Part shown: positions 34,525 through 43,281 of the stretch, one piece after another
Numbering within the stretch: position 1 is the stretch's first letter
Layout: each line of letters begins with the position of its first letter
Assembly: GCA_949296245.1 (NCBI GenBank)
Contig: CASFNW010000001.1
Coordinates: forward strand, 1-64,000
DNA from: an uncultured bacterium
GTDB taxonomy: Bacteria; Cyanobacteriota; Vampirovibrionia; Gastranaerophilales; Gastranaerophilaceae
Direction of reading: 5' to 3'
Length of the DNA: 64,000 bases
Position numbers and translations under genes: made by a program
The notes under the pieces: model-generated
What the model was told of the DNA's origin: nothing
The model's input: only the letters and a program-made list of their open reading frames with translations
The model's database searches: none

Positions 34525-35961
34525 GTGAAAGTGTACAATATTTCAGCAGTAAATAGCATTAATAGTGGTTATGTATCTCAAATCCAGCATACTAAAGATG
34601 CTGCAAAAATACAGAATGTTACAGATTCTGTTGTCTCTTCTTCTGTTCAACCGCAGACTTTCTTAAAGCCTTCTTTGTTGAAACAAATTAGCTTTGGTAT
34701 AACGCAGACAAGAACATCTTTATCCTGCAGGGAAGAACACAACAAATACAATGAAATTTCAGCAATTATTGATAAAAAATATAAAAAAGATTTGCAATAC
34801 TTATTAAAAACAGGTAAGCTCCTTAATAATAATTCTAATGATAAATCTACTACATTGGATAATTTGTATAAAATAGCTACAACAGAAAGAGTTCAGGGGC
34901 TTGATAAAAAGAAACTTTTAGAAGAAGTTATAACAACTATAAAATATCCGTTTATCATAACACAAAAATTTGGAGATATTCCGATAAATTTACAAAATAA
35001 TATTATCAATCAGGAAAAATCTCAAGGGAAAAATATAAATTCTATGGATTTGGATGTTAAATCCAGTACTTGTCCCGCTGCTAGTATTGAATTTAATCTT
35101 GCTCATAAAATGCCAGCTGAGTTTGCACGAATGGCAGAGGGCTTGACTTCTCCTAAAATCAGCGTAGAAAAAACTATTAATGTAAAAGACCTTTCTCAAA
35201 GCTTTGTTGATATAGTTTGGATGCTTAATGAATTCGGTGCAGATTATAAATTTGCAGATTGGAACACTTTAAAAGTTAATTTGAAACCTGACAGAAATGC
35301 AATTATCAGAGCGCGTATACAAAATACGTATAAGGATCGCGACGAGCGTTCTGTTATAGATGTCCTTATGCAGTCCACTTTTATGAATGTCGGTGCACAA
35401 AATACTTATGATTCTTTGATTGACAGAAGAGTACCAAAATATAATGAAGATGACAGCGGGCTTATTGATATAGAAAAGAATTTCGCTGAAGAGTTAGCTA
35501 CGGGCAAAGGGAAGATTTGTGTTACTTATCAACAGATTGATGATAGCGGCAAGCTTGTTGGTTATGAGTGCGAGCCGTCCGAGACATTGCAGCATATCCA
35601 GGATACGCTAAATAGCGGTGACAATGTAATTATCGGATATACTTATTGCGACAGCGAAAATAATGTTATAGGCGGGCATGAAATTACTATTATCGGCATA
35701 GAAACTGATAAAAAAGGTAATAAGTACTTTGTATGCAATGATACTGATGACGGTATTTCCGATTCCATTACATATCCGGTAGCAGAACTTCTGCCTAAAA
35801 TTCACCATGCCGGTATTCCAAAATCCGTTCTTGTTAATAATGTGGAATTTATTGAAGGTTGGAAAGAGCTTATGCAGATTTATAAAGATACTAAAGCACA
35901 AAATGAAGTGCAATACACAATACCGGCAAATAAACTTACTGTACTTAATAATGCTGCATAA
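34525..35961 (+). CDS. putative papain-like cysteine protease with N-terminal ISFG motif
   Basis: A 478-residue protein of unrecognised family. A Cys in SSTCPAASIEF near 191 and a His in GGHEITIIG near 376, followed by an Asn/Asp-containing strand CNDTDDG near 394, give the Cys...His...Asn/Asp order of C39 or papain-like peptidases. The N-terminal 60 residues are Ser/Gln/Val-rich and end in ISFG at 55-58 (34687-34698); there is no signal peptide. The start is GTG 34525 or GTG 34531, with AAGGCGGA upstream. The enzyme class is inference from residue order alone. Confidence 0.6.
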   Translation: MKVYNISAVNSINSGYVSQIQHTKDAAKIQNVTDSVVSSSVQPQTFLKPSLLKQISFGITQTRTSLSCREEHNKYNEISAIIDKKYKKDLQYLLKTGKLLNNNSNDKSTTLDNLYKIATTERVQGLDKKKLLEEVITTIKYPFIITQKFGDIPINLQNNIINQEKSQGKNINSMDLDVKSSTCPAASIEFNLAHKMPAEFARMAEGLTSPKISVEKTINVKDLSQSFVDIVWMLNEFGADYKFADWNTLKVNLKPDRNAIIRARIQNTYKDRDERSVIDVLMQSTFMNVGAQNTYDSLIDRRVPKYNEDDSGLIDIEKNFAEELATGKGKICVTYQQIDDSGKLVGYECEPSETLQHIQDTLNSGDNVIIGYTYCDSENNVIGGHEITIIGIETDKKGNKYFVCNDTDDGISDSITYPVAELLPKIHHAGIPKSVLVNNVEFIEGWKELMQIYKDTKAQNEVQYTIPANKLTVLNNAA

Positions 35962-36029
35962 TTTGGACAAGTTATTTTTAGTATCATATAATATTATAAA
36001 TATTGAGTATAATTGGATAGGATTTAAGA

Positions 36030-36986
36030 ATGAAAGCAGTTGTATTTGACGAGGGGTTAAAATTAGAGAATAATTATCCGCTTCCCGTTCCCCAAAAAGG
36101 CGAAGCGCTTATAAAAGTGACTACAATAGGTATCTGCAATACCGATTATGAAATAACAAAAGGTTATATGGGCTATAAAGGCGTACTGGGACATGAATTT
36201 ACCGGTATAGTAGAACAGGCTGATAACAAAGAACTGATTGGTAAACGTGTTGTCGGTGAAATTAACTGCGGATGCGGCGAATGTGAATGGTGTGCACAGG
36301 GACTTGAAAGACACTGCTTTAACCGTTCAACTCTTGGTATATGGCAAAGAGAGGGCTGTTTTGCTGAATATGTAGCACTGCCGGAAAAAAATCTCCTTGT
36401 TATTCCTGACAATGTAACCGATAACGAAGCTGTTTTTGTTGAGCCTCTTGCTGCAGCACTGGAGATACTTGAGCAGATTCATATCCCGCCTTATAAAAAA
36501 GTGATAATACTTGGTGACGGAAAACTGGGAATAATAACGGCACTGGCGCTTAATGCATGCAATTTAGATGTTACTCTTGTTGGAAAGCATGAAGAAAAGC
36601 TTGCTCTGGCTAAAGCTCAGGGTGTAAAAACCAAACTTTTAAATGAATTGAAGGTTGAAAAGGCTTATGATTTTGTTGTTGAAGCAACAGGCTCTATAAG
36701 CGGCTTTGAAACTTCGGTTGCATTAACAAAACCAAGAGGTATTCTTGTTTTAAAAAGCACTATTGCAGCTTCCAAAGAATTTAATCTTGCACCGGTAGTT
36801 GTGGATGAAATAACAATCGTGGGTTCAAGATGCGGGCAGTTTGCTCCTGCAATGAGAATTCTGGCAAGCAAACGCATTGATGTTAACCCTCTTGTTTCGG
36901 ACATCTACCCTATAGAAAAATCTATAGAGGCTTTTGAAAGAAATAAAGAAAAAACATCGGTTAAGGTACTTGTAAAAGTTGACTAA
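36030..36986 (+). CDS. zinc-dependent MDR alcohol/polyol dehydrogenase-like protein
   Basis: A 318-residue medium-chain dehydrogenase. The catalytic zinc site is seen as Cys36 region (GICNTDYE), His-Glu in GHEFTG near 55-60 and Glu near 135; the structural zinc loop is CGCGECEWCAQGLERHC near 75-91 with four cysteines. The NAD-binding region (about 155-260) has LGDGKLGI where many have GxGxxG. Closest relatives are threonine/sorbitol dehydrogenase-like enzymes; the substrate is unknown. It overlaps the downstream flippase-like gene by 8 nt. Confidence 0.85.
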   Translation: MKAVVFDEGLKLENNYPLPVPQKGEALIKVTTIGICNTDYEITKGYMGYKGVLGHEFTGIVEQADNKELIGKRVVGEINCGCGECEWCAQGLERHCFNRSTLGIWQREGCFAEYVALPEKNLLVIPDNVTDNEAVFVEPLAAALEILEQIHIPPYKKVIILGDGKLGIITALALNACNLDVTLVGKHEEKLALAKAQGVKTKLLNELKVEKAYDFVVEATGSISGFETSVALTKPRGILVLKSTIAASKEFNLAPVVVDEITIVGSRCGQFAPAMRILASKRIDVNPLVSDIYPIEKSIEAFERNKEKTSVKVLVKVD

Positions 36987-38019
36987 ATTAAAACAACATA
37001 AAGAAAAAATATTCGGATTAATTATCAGCCTGATTTTTATCGGGCTGATAATTTGGAATTTGGATTTAAACCAGCTTTTGCAGACATTTAAAATTTTTGA
37101 TTACAGAGTATTGTTTATATTCATTCCTTTATATGTTTTAGGTTTATATATAAGAGGCTTTCGCTGGAAATATTTGTTATGCGGAACCAGTAAACTGACA
37201 GTTAAAGAAGCATTCTTTTCATTTACAACCGGGAATACGCTAAACAGCTATCTTCCTGCACGTGCAGGCGATTTCTGGCGTGCTTATCATGTTGGTCATA
37301 AACTCAGGGAAAGTAAGATGAAACTTTTAGGATCAATTATTCTTGAGAGAATTATTGACGGTATATCTGTACTTTTAATTTTATTTTTTGCTGTTTTGAC
37401 TTATTTTAAACATAAATGGGTATTGAATCTGACATATATTTCAGCAGCTTTATTTTTCGGCAGTTTGACAGTGTTTTTTTTAATATTCAAATTTAATAAG
37501 ATTGACTGGTTATTTGATAGATTATCTAATATTTATTTTCTTGAAAAATTTAGGCCTTTATTTATTAAAACCGCATCTCTATTGAATAAATTTATGGAAG
37601 GTTTTCAAGCATTAAATAATCCAAAATGTTTTTTTATGGCATTTTTAACAAGTTGTATTGCATGGGGTATAGAATGCATACTGACATATATTCTGATTAT
37701 GGGATTCGGACAATATTACGGCTTTTCAATTGCATTGTTTGTAATAAGCTTCCTTGCTCTTTCTACAATTATTCCTTCGTCGTCGGTTTTTGTCGGACCG
37801 TATCAATATGCATATATACTTGCTCTTGGCATTTATCATATAGATAAATCTAATGCGCTGGGTATTGCATTTATTCACCAAATTACTATAATGCTGACTA
37901 TAACAGTTATTTCAACAATCTATTTTATGCTGACAGATACAAAACTCAATGATATTTGCGCAGAAATTGAAGAAAATGACGACATTCAAAAGGAAGTGAA
38001 TGATGATAGGAACACCTAA
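36979..38019 (+). CDS. YbhN/LPG synthase TM-region flippase-like membrane protein (UPF0104)
   Basis: A 346-residue protein with about eight membrane helices. It has the family hallmarks RGFRWKYLL near 51-59, TGNTLNSYLPARAGDFWRAYHVG near 77-99 and the PSSSVFVGPYQYAY segment near 271-285. Related proteins move or bind lipids or lipid-linked sugars across the inner membrane, such as the MprF flippase half. The start is TTG 36979, overlapping the end of the dehydrogenase gene; the C-terminus overlaps hydF by 20 nt, so the three genes form one unit. Confidence 0.85.
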   Translation: MTKLKQHKEKIFGLIISLIFIGLIIWNLDLNQLLQTFKIFDYRVLFIFIPLYVLGLYIRGFRWKYLLCGTSKLTVKEAFFSFTTGNTLNSYLPARAGDFWRAYHVGHKLRESKMKLLGSIILERIIDGISVLLILFFAVLTYFKHKWVLNLTYISAALFFGSLTVFFLIFKFNKIDWLFDRLSNIYFLEKFRPLFIKTASLLNKFMEGFQALNNPKCFFMAFLTSCIAWGIECILTYILIMGFGQYYGFSIALFVISFLALSTIIPSSSVFVGPYQYAYILALGIYHIDKSNALGIAFIHQITIMLTITVISTIYFMLTDTKLNDICAEIEENDDIQKEVNDDRNT

Positions 38020-39220
38020 GGCAAACAGGCTTCATATATGTATATTCGGAAAAAGAAATGCAGGAAAATCTTCTCTTTTAAATGTTCTTGTAAATCAGGA
38101 TATTTCTATTGTATCTGATGTGGCCGGAACAACTACAGATCCTGTGGAAAAGACTATGGAGTTTCTCCCTCTGGGGCCTGTTGTATTTATTGATACAGCC
38201 GGCGTGGATGATGCAGGAGACCTTGGAAGTCAGAGGATAGAAAAAACAAAAAAAATCTTTGACAGGACGGATATTGCAGTAATAATTTGTGATTATAGCG
38301 GTTGGGATGATTATGAAATTAAACTTTTTGATGAGTTTCAATTAAGGAATATACCTGTAATAGCCGTTGTAAATAAACAGGATATAAATAACATAAGCAA
38401 TGAAAAATTAGACCAAATAAAAAAATATGTAAATAATCCAATTTTAACAAGTATTTCTGCAAACAGAAATGTTGTTTATGCATTAAAAGAACAGTTTATT
38501 TCTGTTTGTCCGGATGATTTTATCACACCGCCATCGATACTTGGAGATATTGTCAATGCTAAAGATACGGTTGTGCTGGTTATACCTGTAGATAAAGAAG
38601 CACCGAAAGGCAGGATTATACTCCCGCAGGTGCAGGTATTAAGAGATCTCCTTGATAACAGGTGTAAGGTATTTGTGACACAGGAAACAGAGCTTAAAGA
38701 AACTCTAAGTGTGCTAAATGTTAAGCCAAAGCTAGTAATTACTGATTCTCAGGCCTTTGAAACTGTCTCAAAAGATGTTCCGGAGAATATAAATTTAACT
38801 TCTTTCTCAATTGTATTTGCGAGAATGAAGGGTGACTTGTTGGAATTTTATAAAGGTGCAACCCAGATTGATAATTTAAAAGACAATGATAAAGTGCTTA
38901 TTTGTGAAAGCTGTTCTCACCATCAGATAGAAGACGATATTGCACGTGTAAAAATTCCCCGCTGGATTAAAAAGAAAACGGGCAAAAGCATTGTATTTGA
39001 ATATCATTCAGGACATGATTTTCCGCAAAATTTAGAAGAATACGCACTTTTAATTCATTGTGGCGCTTGTATGACAAACAGACGCGAGGTTCTTTCAAGA
39101 ATTATGAAGTGTAATAATGCTGGTTTGCCGATAACAAACTACGGAATTGCAATTGCGCACTGTCTGGGTATATTAGAAAGAGCAGTTACTCCGTTTAATA
39201 TAATGGACACAGTGGAATAA
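38000..39220 (+). CDS. hydF: [FeFe]-hydrogenase maturation GTPase HydF
   Basis: HydF is the GTPase scaffold on which the 2Fe subcluster of [FeFe]-hydrogenase is finished before transfer to the enzyme. GTPase motifs: P-loop GKRNAGKSS at 17-25, DTAG at 65-68 and NKQD near 127-130. The C-terminal cluster site follows the HydF pattern CxHx(44-53)HCxxC exactly: Cys305, His307, His353, Cys354 and Cys357. Length 406 is standard. The partners HydE and HydG and the hydrogenase are not in the window. AAGGAAG precedes ATG 38000. It shows that the host makes or uses H2. Confidence 0.95.
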   Translation: MMIGTPKANRLHICIFGKRNAGKSSLLNVLVNQDISIVSDVAGTTTDPVEKTMEFLPLGPVVFIDTAGVDDAGDLGSQRIEKTKKIFDRTDIAVIICDYSGWDDYEIKLFDEFQLRNIPVIAVVNKQDINNISNEKLDQIKKYVNNPILTSISANRNVVYALKEQFISVCPDDFITPPSILGDIVNAKDTVVLVIPVDKEAPKGRIILPQVQVLRDLLDNRCKVFVTQETELKETLSVLNVKPKLVITDSQAFETVSKDVPENINLTSFSIVFARMKGDLLEFYKGATQIDNLKDNDKVLICESCSHHQIEDDIARVKIPRWIKKKTGKSIVFEYHSGHDFPQNLEEYALLIHCGACMTNRREVLSRIMKCNNAGLPITNYGIAIAHCLGILERAVTPFNIMDTVE

Positions 39221-39266
39221 AACTACTATAATAATTAAACTAAAAGAATTTACGAGGAATATAACA

Positions 39267-39599
39267 ATGACAGACGGAAGACGCTGGTACGATAAAGACC
39301 CGGTTTTAAAAGAAGCATTGGATCTTTTAAGGCTGCAGACTGATGAAACAAAAGCAGAAGCGGCAGATTATATAATGAAGCTGCAAGAACAAGTTGCAGC
39401 TGATGTTATAGAACATCTATACGAAACAATAGCAAAATATCAGGGAAAAGGAAACCGCTGGTATGATAATGATCCTGTAATGATGAAAGCAATTGAGATG
39501 CTTCGTCTTGCTCCGCCAAAAATGCAAAGAATAGCAGCACTTAAGCTGCTGCTTGCTCTGGAGCAAAAATCATCTGAAGGTATAGAAAATTTAGATTAA
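39267..39599 (+). CDS. small protein with a duplicated RWYDxDP helical repeat
   Basis: A 110-residue soluble, helical protein made of two related halves: RRWYDKDPVLKEALDLLRL at 5-23 and NRWYDNDPVMMKAIEMLRL at 63-81, each followed by an amphipathic helix. I do not know a function. It lies 46 nt downstream of hydF and 21 nt before folE2, on the same strand, so it is likely co-transcribed; ACGAGGA precedes the ATG. A link to hydrogenase maturation is only a positional guess. Confidence 0.75.
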   Translation: MTDGRRWYDKDPVLKEALDLLRLQTDETKAEAADYIMKLQEQVAADVIEHLYETIAKYQGKGNRWYDNDPVMMKAIEMLRLAPPKMQRIAALKLLLALEQKSSEGIENLD

Positions 39600-39620
39600 A
39601 TAAAGATTAATTTTGAAAAA

Positions 39621-40445
39621 ATGAAAAGTCCTAACAAAAATCTCACTTTAGGCGGTCTGCCTCTTACAGATGTTCAAAACCTTATGGACAACAGAGGAAT
39701 TGACATACAAAAAGTCGGCATAAAAAATGTTGATGTTCCTTTAATAATCCAGAGAAAGGACAATGACAATCAGGTTGTATATGCAAAAGCTAAAATATGC
39801 GCTTCTCTTGATTCAAATTTCAAGGGCACTCATATGTCCCGCTTTATGGAAATTCTCAATGAATGGAGAGAAAAGGAATTACTGGGCGTTGATATAAAAG
39901 GCTGTCTTATTGCAATACAAAAAAGACTCGGTGCACAAAGCGCACAGGTAAAATTTTCTTTTAAATATTTTGTTGAAAAAACTGCTCCTGTATCAGGTCA
40001 AAAATCCCTTATGGCTTATGATTGTTCTTTTGAGGGCAAACTTGACGGAGATGATTATAAATTTTTCCTGGGAGTAAAAGTTCCTGTAACTACACTCTGT
40101 CCTTGTTCAAAAGAGATTTCTAACTATTCTGCTCATAACCAGCGAGCAATAATTAATGTTCTTATAAGTTATGATGAAAATGAACATGTCTGGTTGGAAG
40201 ATTTAATATCTGAAATTGAAAAAACAGCTTCGTGTGAAGTTTATCCGCTTTTAAAAAGAGAAGACGAAAAATATGTTACAGAACATGCTTATGACAATCC
40301 CAAATTTGTAGAAGATGTTTTGCGAGATATTGTTCTGAATTTTAGAAAGAATGAAAAGATAAAATATTTCGAAGTTGAAGTTGAATCATTAGAAAGTATA
40401 CATAATCATAGTGCATGGGCATATCAGCTTGAATCAAAGGGATAA
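39621..40445 (+). CDS. folE2: GTP cyclohydrolase I type 2 (FolE2)
   Basis: FolE2 makes 7,8-dihydroneopterin triphosphate from GTP, the entry to folate and queuosine. The 274-residue protein has the type 2 features: VTTLCPCSKEIS with the metal-binding Cys near 153-164, YSAHNQRA near 166-173, and a C-terminal EVESLESIHNHSAWA with conserved Glu and His. Unlike zinc-dependent FolE, FolE2 works with several metals, useful when zinc is short. It is followed after 3 nt by the aminotransferase gene. Confidence 0.95.
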   Translation: MKSPNKNLTLGGLPLTDVQNLMDNRGIDIQKVGIKNVDVPLIIQRKDNDNQVVYAKAKICASLDSNFKGTHMSRFMEILNEWREKELLGVDIKGCLIAIQKRLGAQSAQVKFSFKYFVEKTAPVSGQKSLMAYDCSFEGKLDGDDYKFFLGVKVPVTTLCPCSKEISNYSAHNQRAIINVLISYDENEHVWLEDLISEIEKTASCEVYPLLKREDEKYVTEHAYDNPKFVEDVLRDIVLNFRKNEKIKYFEVEVESLESIHNHSAWAYQLESKG

Positions 40446-40448
40446 AAT

Positions 40449-41687
40449 ATGCAAGAGTTTAATGAATATGTAAAATCAATTGAAACATACATAATGTTTC
40501 GTATAAAACAAGAAGCCGCAAGACTCGCTCCCCAGCTTGAAGCAAAAGGAAGGGCTCCGATTGCTCTTGCGATGGGTGCACCTGTTGCATCGCCTCCAAG
40601 ATATGTTTATGACACATTAATCGAGGCACTTAATATTCCTCAGATTCATACTTATTCTTCTCCAAAAGGCGAGAGCTGGTTTTTGAATGAAATAGCAAAA
40701 CGGATGAAAAAACGTTTTGATGTTGATTTGGACCCTAAAACTGAGATATTTTCGCTTATTGGCTCAAAAGAAGGGCTTGCTAATTTTATAAGAGCATTAA
40801 TTAACCCCTCGACTATAGAAAAAGAAAAGGAAATAATCTTAGTTCCGGATCCCGGATATGCCTCATATTCGCAAATGATTAAAACTTGCGGAGGTTTAAG
40901 TTACGGTTATGAGTTAAATAAATCAAATGACTATATGCCAGATATGTATAAGATATGGGAGAAGCTTGAAGCAGACGGCTATGATTCTGCAAAAGTAAAG
41001 GCAGTAATAATAAATTATCCTTCCAATCCTCTTGGCGCGACCTGCACAAAGGATTATTTAAAAAGTCTTGTTGACTTCTGTAAAGAAAAACAAATCTGGC
41101 TTATTAGCGATGCGGCTTATTGCGATATGTATTTTGACGAAACTGATAAGCCTCACAGCGTTCTTGAAATTAAAGGAGCAAAAGATGTTGCTGTAGAATT
41201 TTTTAGCTTTTCAAAGCCTTACTCAATGACAGGATTCCGGCTCGGTTGGGTTTGCGGCAATGCCAATGCAGTAGGTGCTTTTGGCAGGCTAAAATCAACA
41301 ATTGATACAGGTCTTTTTAAGGTCCTTCAAAAAGCCGGTGCTGAAATTTTAAATTCACAAGAAGGTGAAAACTACATAAAATATGCTAATTCCGGATTTA
41401 AAAGAAAACAAATGATAATAATAAACGGTTTTAGAGAACTCGGATGGAATATAAATGATGAAGATATTCCGAAAGCGACCTTCTATATATGGCTGCCTAT
41501 ACCACCCAGATATAACACATCAGAGGAATTTACCGGTGACTTGCTAAAGATATCAGGTATAGTAGTCGTTCCAGGCAGTGCTTTTGGCAAAAGCGGAGAG
41601 GGCTTTTTCAGATTATCTGCTGTTGCTGATGATGAAACATTACGTGAAGCTATAGACAGAATGAAAAAGGATGGATTTTATTTCTGA
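40449..41687 (+). CDS. class I/II aminotransferase, LL-diaminopimelate aminotransferase-like
   Basis: A PLP-dependent fold type I enzyme of 412 residues. The PLP Lys is in FSFSKPYSMTGFRLGW near 254-269, NYPSNPLGAT near 193-202 and the SDAAYCDMYFD stretch near 220-230. The wording fits DapL-like enzymes, which make LL-diaminopimelate directly from tetrahydrodipicolinate and are usual in cyanobacteria and relatives; aspartate aminotransferase-type activity is the alternative. The partial aspartate kinase at the window's right end belongs to the same lysine/DAP pathway but is not linked. Confidence 0.8.
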   Translation: MQEFNEYVKSIETYIMFRIKQEAARLAPQLEAKGRAPIALAMGAPVASPPRYVYDTLIEALNIPQIHTYSSPKGESWFLNEIAKRMKKRFDVDLDPKTEIFSLIGSKEGLANFIRALINPSTIEKEKEIILVPDPGYASYSQMIKTCGGLSYGYELNKSNDYMPDMYKIWEKLEADGYDSAKVKAVIINYPSNPLGATCTKDYLKSLVDFCKEKQIWLISDAAYCDMYFDETDKPHSVLEIKGAKDVAVEFFSFSKPYSMTGFRLGWVCGNANAVGAFGRLKSTIDTGLFKVLQKAGAEILNSQEGENYIKYANSGFKRKQMIIINGFRELGWNINDEDIPKATFYIWLPIPPRYNTSEEFTGDLLKISGIVVVPGSAFGKSGEGFFRLSAVADDETLREAIDRMKKDGFYF

Positions 41688-41688
41688 T

Positions 41689-42285
41689 ATGGATGATAAA
41701 ACGGTCATTGTAGATTATGGTGCAGGCAATATAAAGAGTATTGCCAATATGCTTAAGTTTTTGCAGCAAGATTTTATTATAACTTCGTCAGCTAAGGATA
41801 TATTAAATGCAAGGAGGATTATTTTTCCTGGGCAGGGCCACTTCAGACAGGCCGTAGAAAATCTTGACAGAAAAAATCTAATTGAACCTATAAAAACATC
41901 TATAAAATATGGTATACCTTTTTTAGGAATCTGCTTAGGGCTGCAAATACTTTTTGAAAAAAGTGAGGAAGCTCCTAATTTTGACGGACTTGCTATATTA
42001 AAAGGGGAAGTTAAAAAATTTAATTCGCTTAAAGTGCCTCAAATAGGCTGGAATAAGATTTCAGTGACAGAAAATAACAGCTTTTTGGCGGATAATTTTT
42101 ATTATTTTGTAAACTCATATTATGTTGTGCCCAAAAACAAAGAAATAATTTCTTCAGTTACAAATTACGGCATAGATTTCTGTTCTTCCATACAAAAAGA
42201 TAATCTCACAGCTGTACAATTTCACCCCGAAAAGAGTGCAAATGCAGGTATAGACTTTTTTAGATTATGGATTAGCGGCACGTAA
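41689..42285 (+). CDS. hisH: imidazole glycerol phosphate synthase, glutaminase subunit
   Basis: HisH supplies ammonia from glutamine to HisF in histidine synthesis. It has VDYGAGNIKSI at the start, the nucleophile elbow GICLGLQ with the catalytic Cys near 80, and the His-Glu pair in VQFHPEKS near 178-185. Length about 198 is normal. I place the start at ATG 41689, 1 nt after the aminotransferase stop; an in-frame ATG at 41671 is possible but lies against its AAGG. HisF is not nearby, so the gene may be part of a scattered his pathway. Confidence 0.88.
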   Translation: MDDKTVIVDYGAGNIKSIANMLKFLQQDFIITSSAKDILNARRIIFPGQGHFRQAVENLDRKNLIEPIKTSIKYGIPFLGICLGLQILFEKSEEAPNFDGLAILKGEVKKFNSLKVPQIGWNKISVTENNSFLADNFYYFVNSYYVVPKNKEIISSVTNYGIDFCSSIQKDNLTAVQFHPEKSANAGIDFFRLWISGT

Positions 42286-42435
42286 ATTTGCTGCATCTAC
42301 GAAATTTAATAAAGAATGCAGACTGTCTTTCAGCTGGTTGCCATTTTTTATTCTATCGGCCTGTAACTTTAAGCTAAACAATGTAAAATTTGTGTCTAAA
42401 AAAACTATTATGCCGTTCTTATTATTATTTTTCAT
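42265..42435 (-). CDS. small hypothetical protein (56 aa)
   Basis: A 56-codon frame overlapping the end of hisH by 21 nt, convergent. It starts at ATG 42435 with GAAGAGA about 5 nt upstream and ends in TAA at 42265-42267. The peptide begins MKNNNKNGIIVFLDTNFTLF and continues with an amphipathic helix (QADRIKNGNQLKDSLHSLLN). It has no low-complexity pattern expected of chance frames in this A+T context, so I think it is real but unproven. No family is recognised. Confidence 0.4.
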   Translation of the reverse strand: MKNNNKNGIIVFLDTNFTLFSLKLQADRIKNGNQLKDSLHSLLNFVDAANLRAANP

Positions 42436-42579
42436 AATATCTCTTCTTTTTACTAAAACCTTATATATTTATAAAAACAAATTAATTATAAAAATTTTAA
42501 AATCAAATTTTTTTGTAATATTTGTTTACATAATTGCACTATATTGCAAAATTTTTTATTTATAGTTTTTAAGTTTATT

Positions 42580-43245
42580 ATGCAAATATTGTCGACAAAT
42601 AATTTGAATAATAATGTTTCTTTTGGCGGATTAAAGCAAGAAAAAATACTTGCCGAGAATATATTGCGTGATTATAAATCAGTATTTCCTTATATAAAAT
42701 CAAATTCATTTGTTAATACAAAGATTCTGGAACATTACAAATCTCCTAAATATAAGGATTTAATTGATGAATTACGTTTATTATCAGCAAGATATACCAG
42801 CAATATTAGCTTAATGAGGCAAACTTTAAGACAACATAAAAAATTAGATTCATTTTCCCAATTTACTTCTATATTAAAATCCGTTTTTTTAGATAAAGGC
42901 TATGCAAATTGCGGTGAATTAAATTATATCCTCCAGAACCAATTTTTAAAGAAAAATATAAACGCCCACATGGTTTGCATGCTAACGTTTTCACAAAAAT
43001 CAGCCGACAGGGTTTTTGGAAAAGATCACAGCTTTGTTGTCTTTAATCTTAATAAAAATGCAAAACTTGATAATCCTTCCACTTGGGGCAGCAAAGCCAT
43101 AATTGCAGATGCCTGGTGTAACATTGTGATGAAAGCTAATGATGCACTAAACTATTATAAAAACTTATTTTCATATAATGCAAAAGATGAGTTTCTTGTG
43201 TTTTTGAGTGCTGATAAAATTAAACTTGCAGATAAAATTAGTTGA
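42580..43245 (+). CDS. putative transglutaminase-like Cys-His-Asp protein with N-terminal VSFG motif
   Basis: A 221-residue protein with no signal peptide. ATG 42580 gives MQILSTNNLN and the motif VSFG at residues 13-16 (42616-42627). The C-terminal half has Cys in GYANCGELNYIL near 111, His in KDHSFVVFN near 150 and Asp in IIADAW near 177, the Cys-His-Asp order and spacing of transglutaminase-like or deamidase folds, which include several bacterial effectors. This is inference from motif order; the family is not recognised. An earlier TTG at 42544 is less likely because the first 12 residues would be a hydrophobic run. Confidence 0.6.
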   Translation: MQILSTNNLNNNVSFGGLKQEKILAENILRDYKSVFPYIKSNSFVNTKILEHYKSPKYKDLIDELRLLSARYTSNISLMRQTLRQHKKLDSFSQFTSILKSVFLDKGYANCGELNYILQNQFLKKNINAHMVCMLTFSQKSADRVFGKDHSFVVFNLNKNAKLDNPSTWGSKAIIADAWCNIVMKANDALNYYKNLFSYNAKDEFLVFLSADKIKLADKIS

Positions 43246-43246
43246 T

Positions 43247-43275
43247 TTGTTAATTAATTTTTGTTGAATTATAAT
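43247..43275 (+). promoter_or_regulatory. promoter of the TPR gene
   Basis: TTGTTA (43247-43252), 17-nt spacer, perfect TATAAT (43270-43275), which ends 6 nt before ATG 43282. No ribosome-binding site lies between, so the mRNA is probably leaderless. Confidence 0.55.
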
Positions 43276-43281
43276 TTTATT

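Noticed and set aside
42338-42565. 75-codon plus-strand frame, very rich in Phe, Ile, Leu, Lys
   Set aside because: Low-complexity translation of A+T-rich DNA with no ribosome-binding site; the opposite strand has a better small frame.
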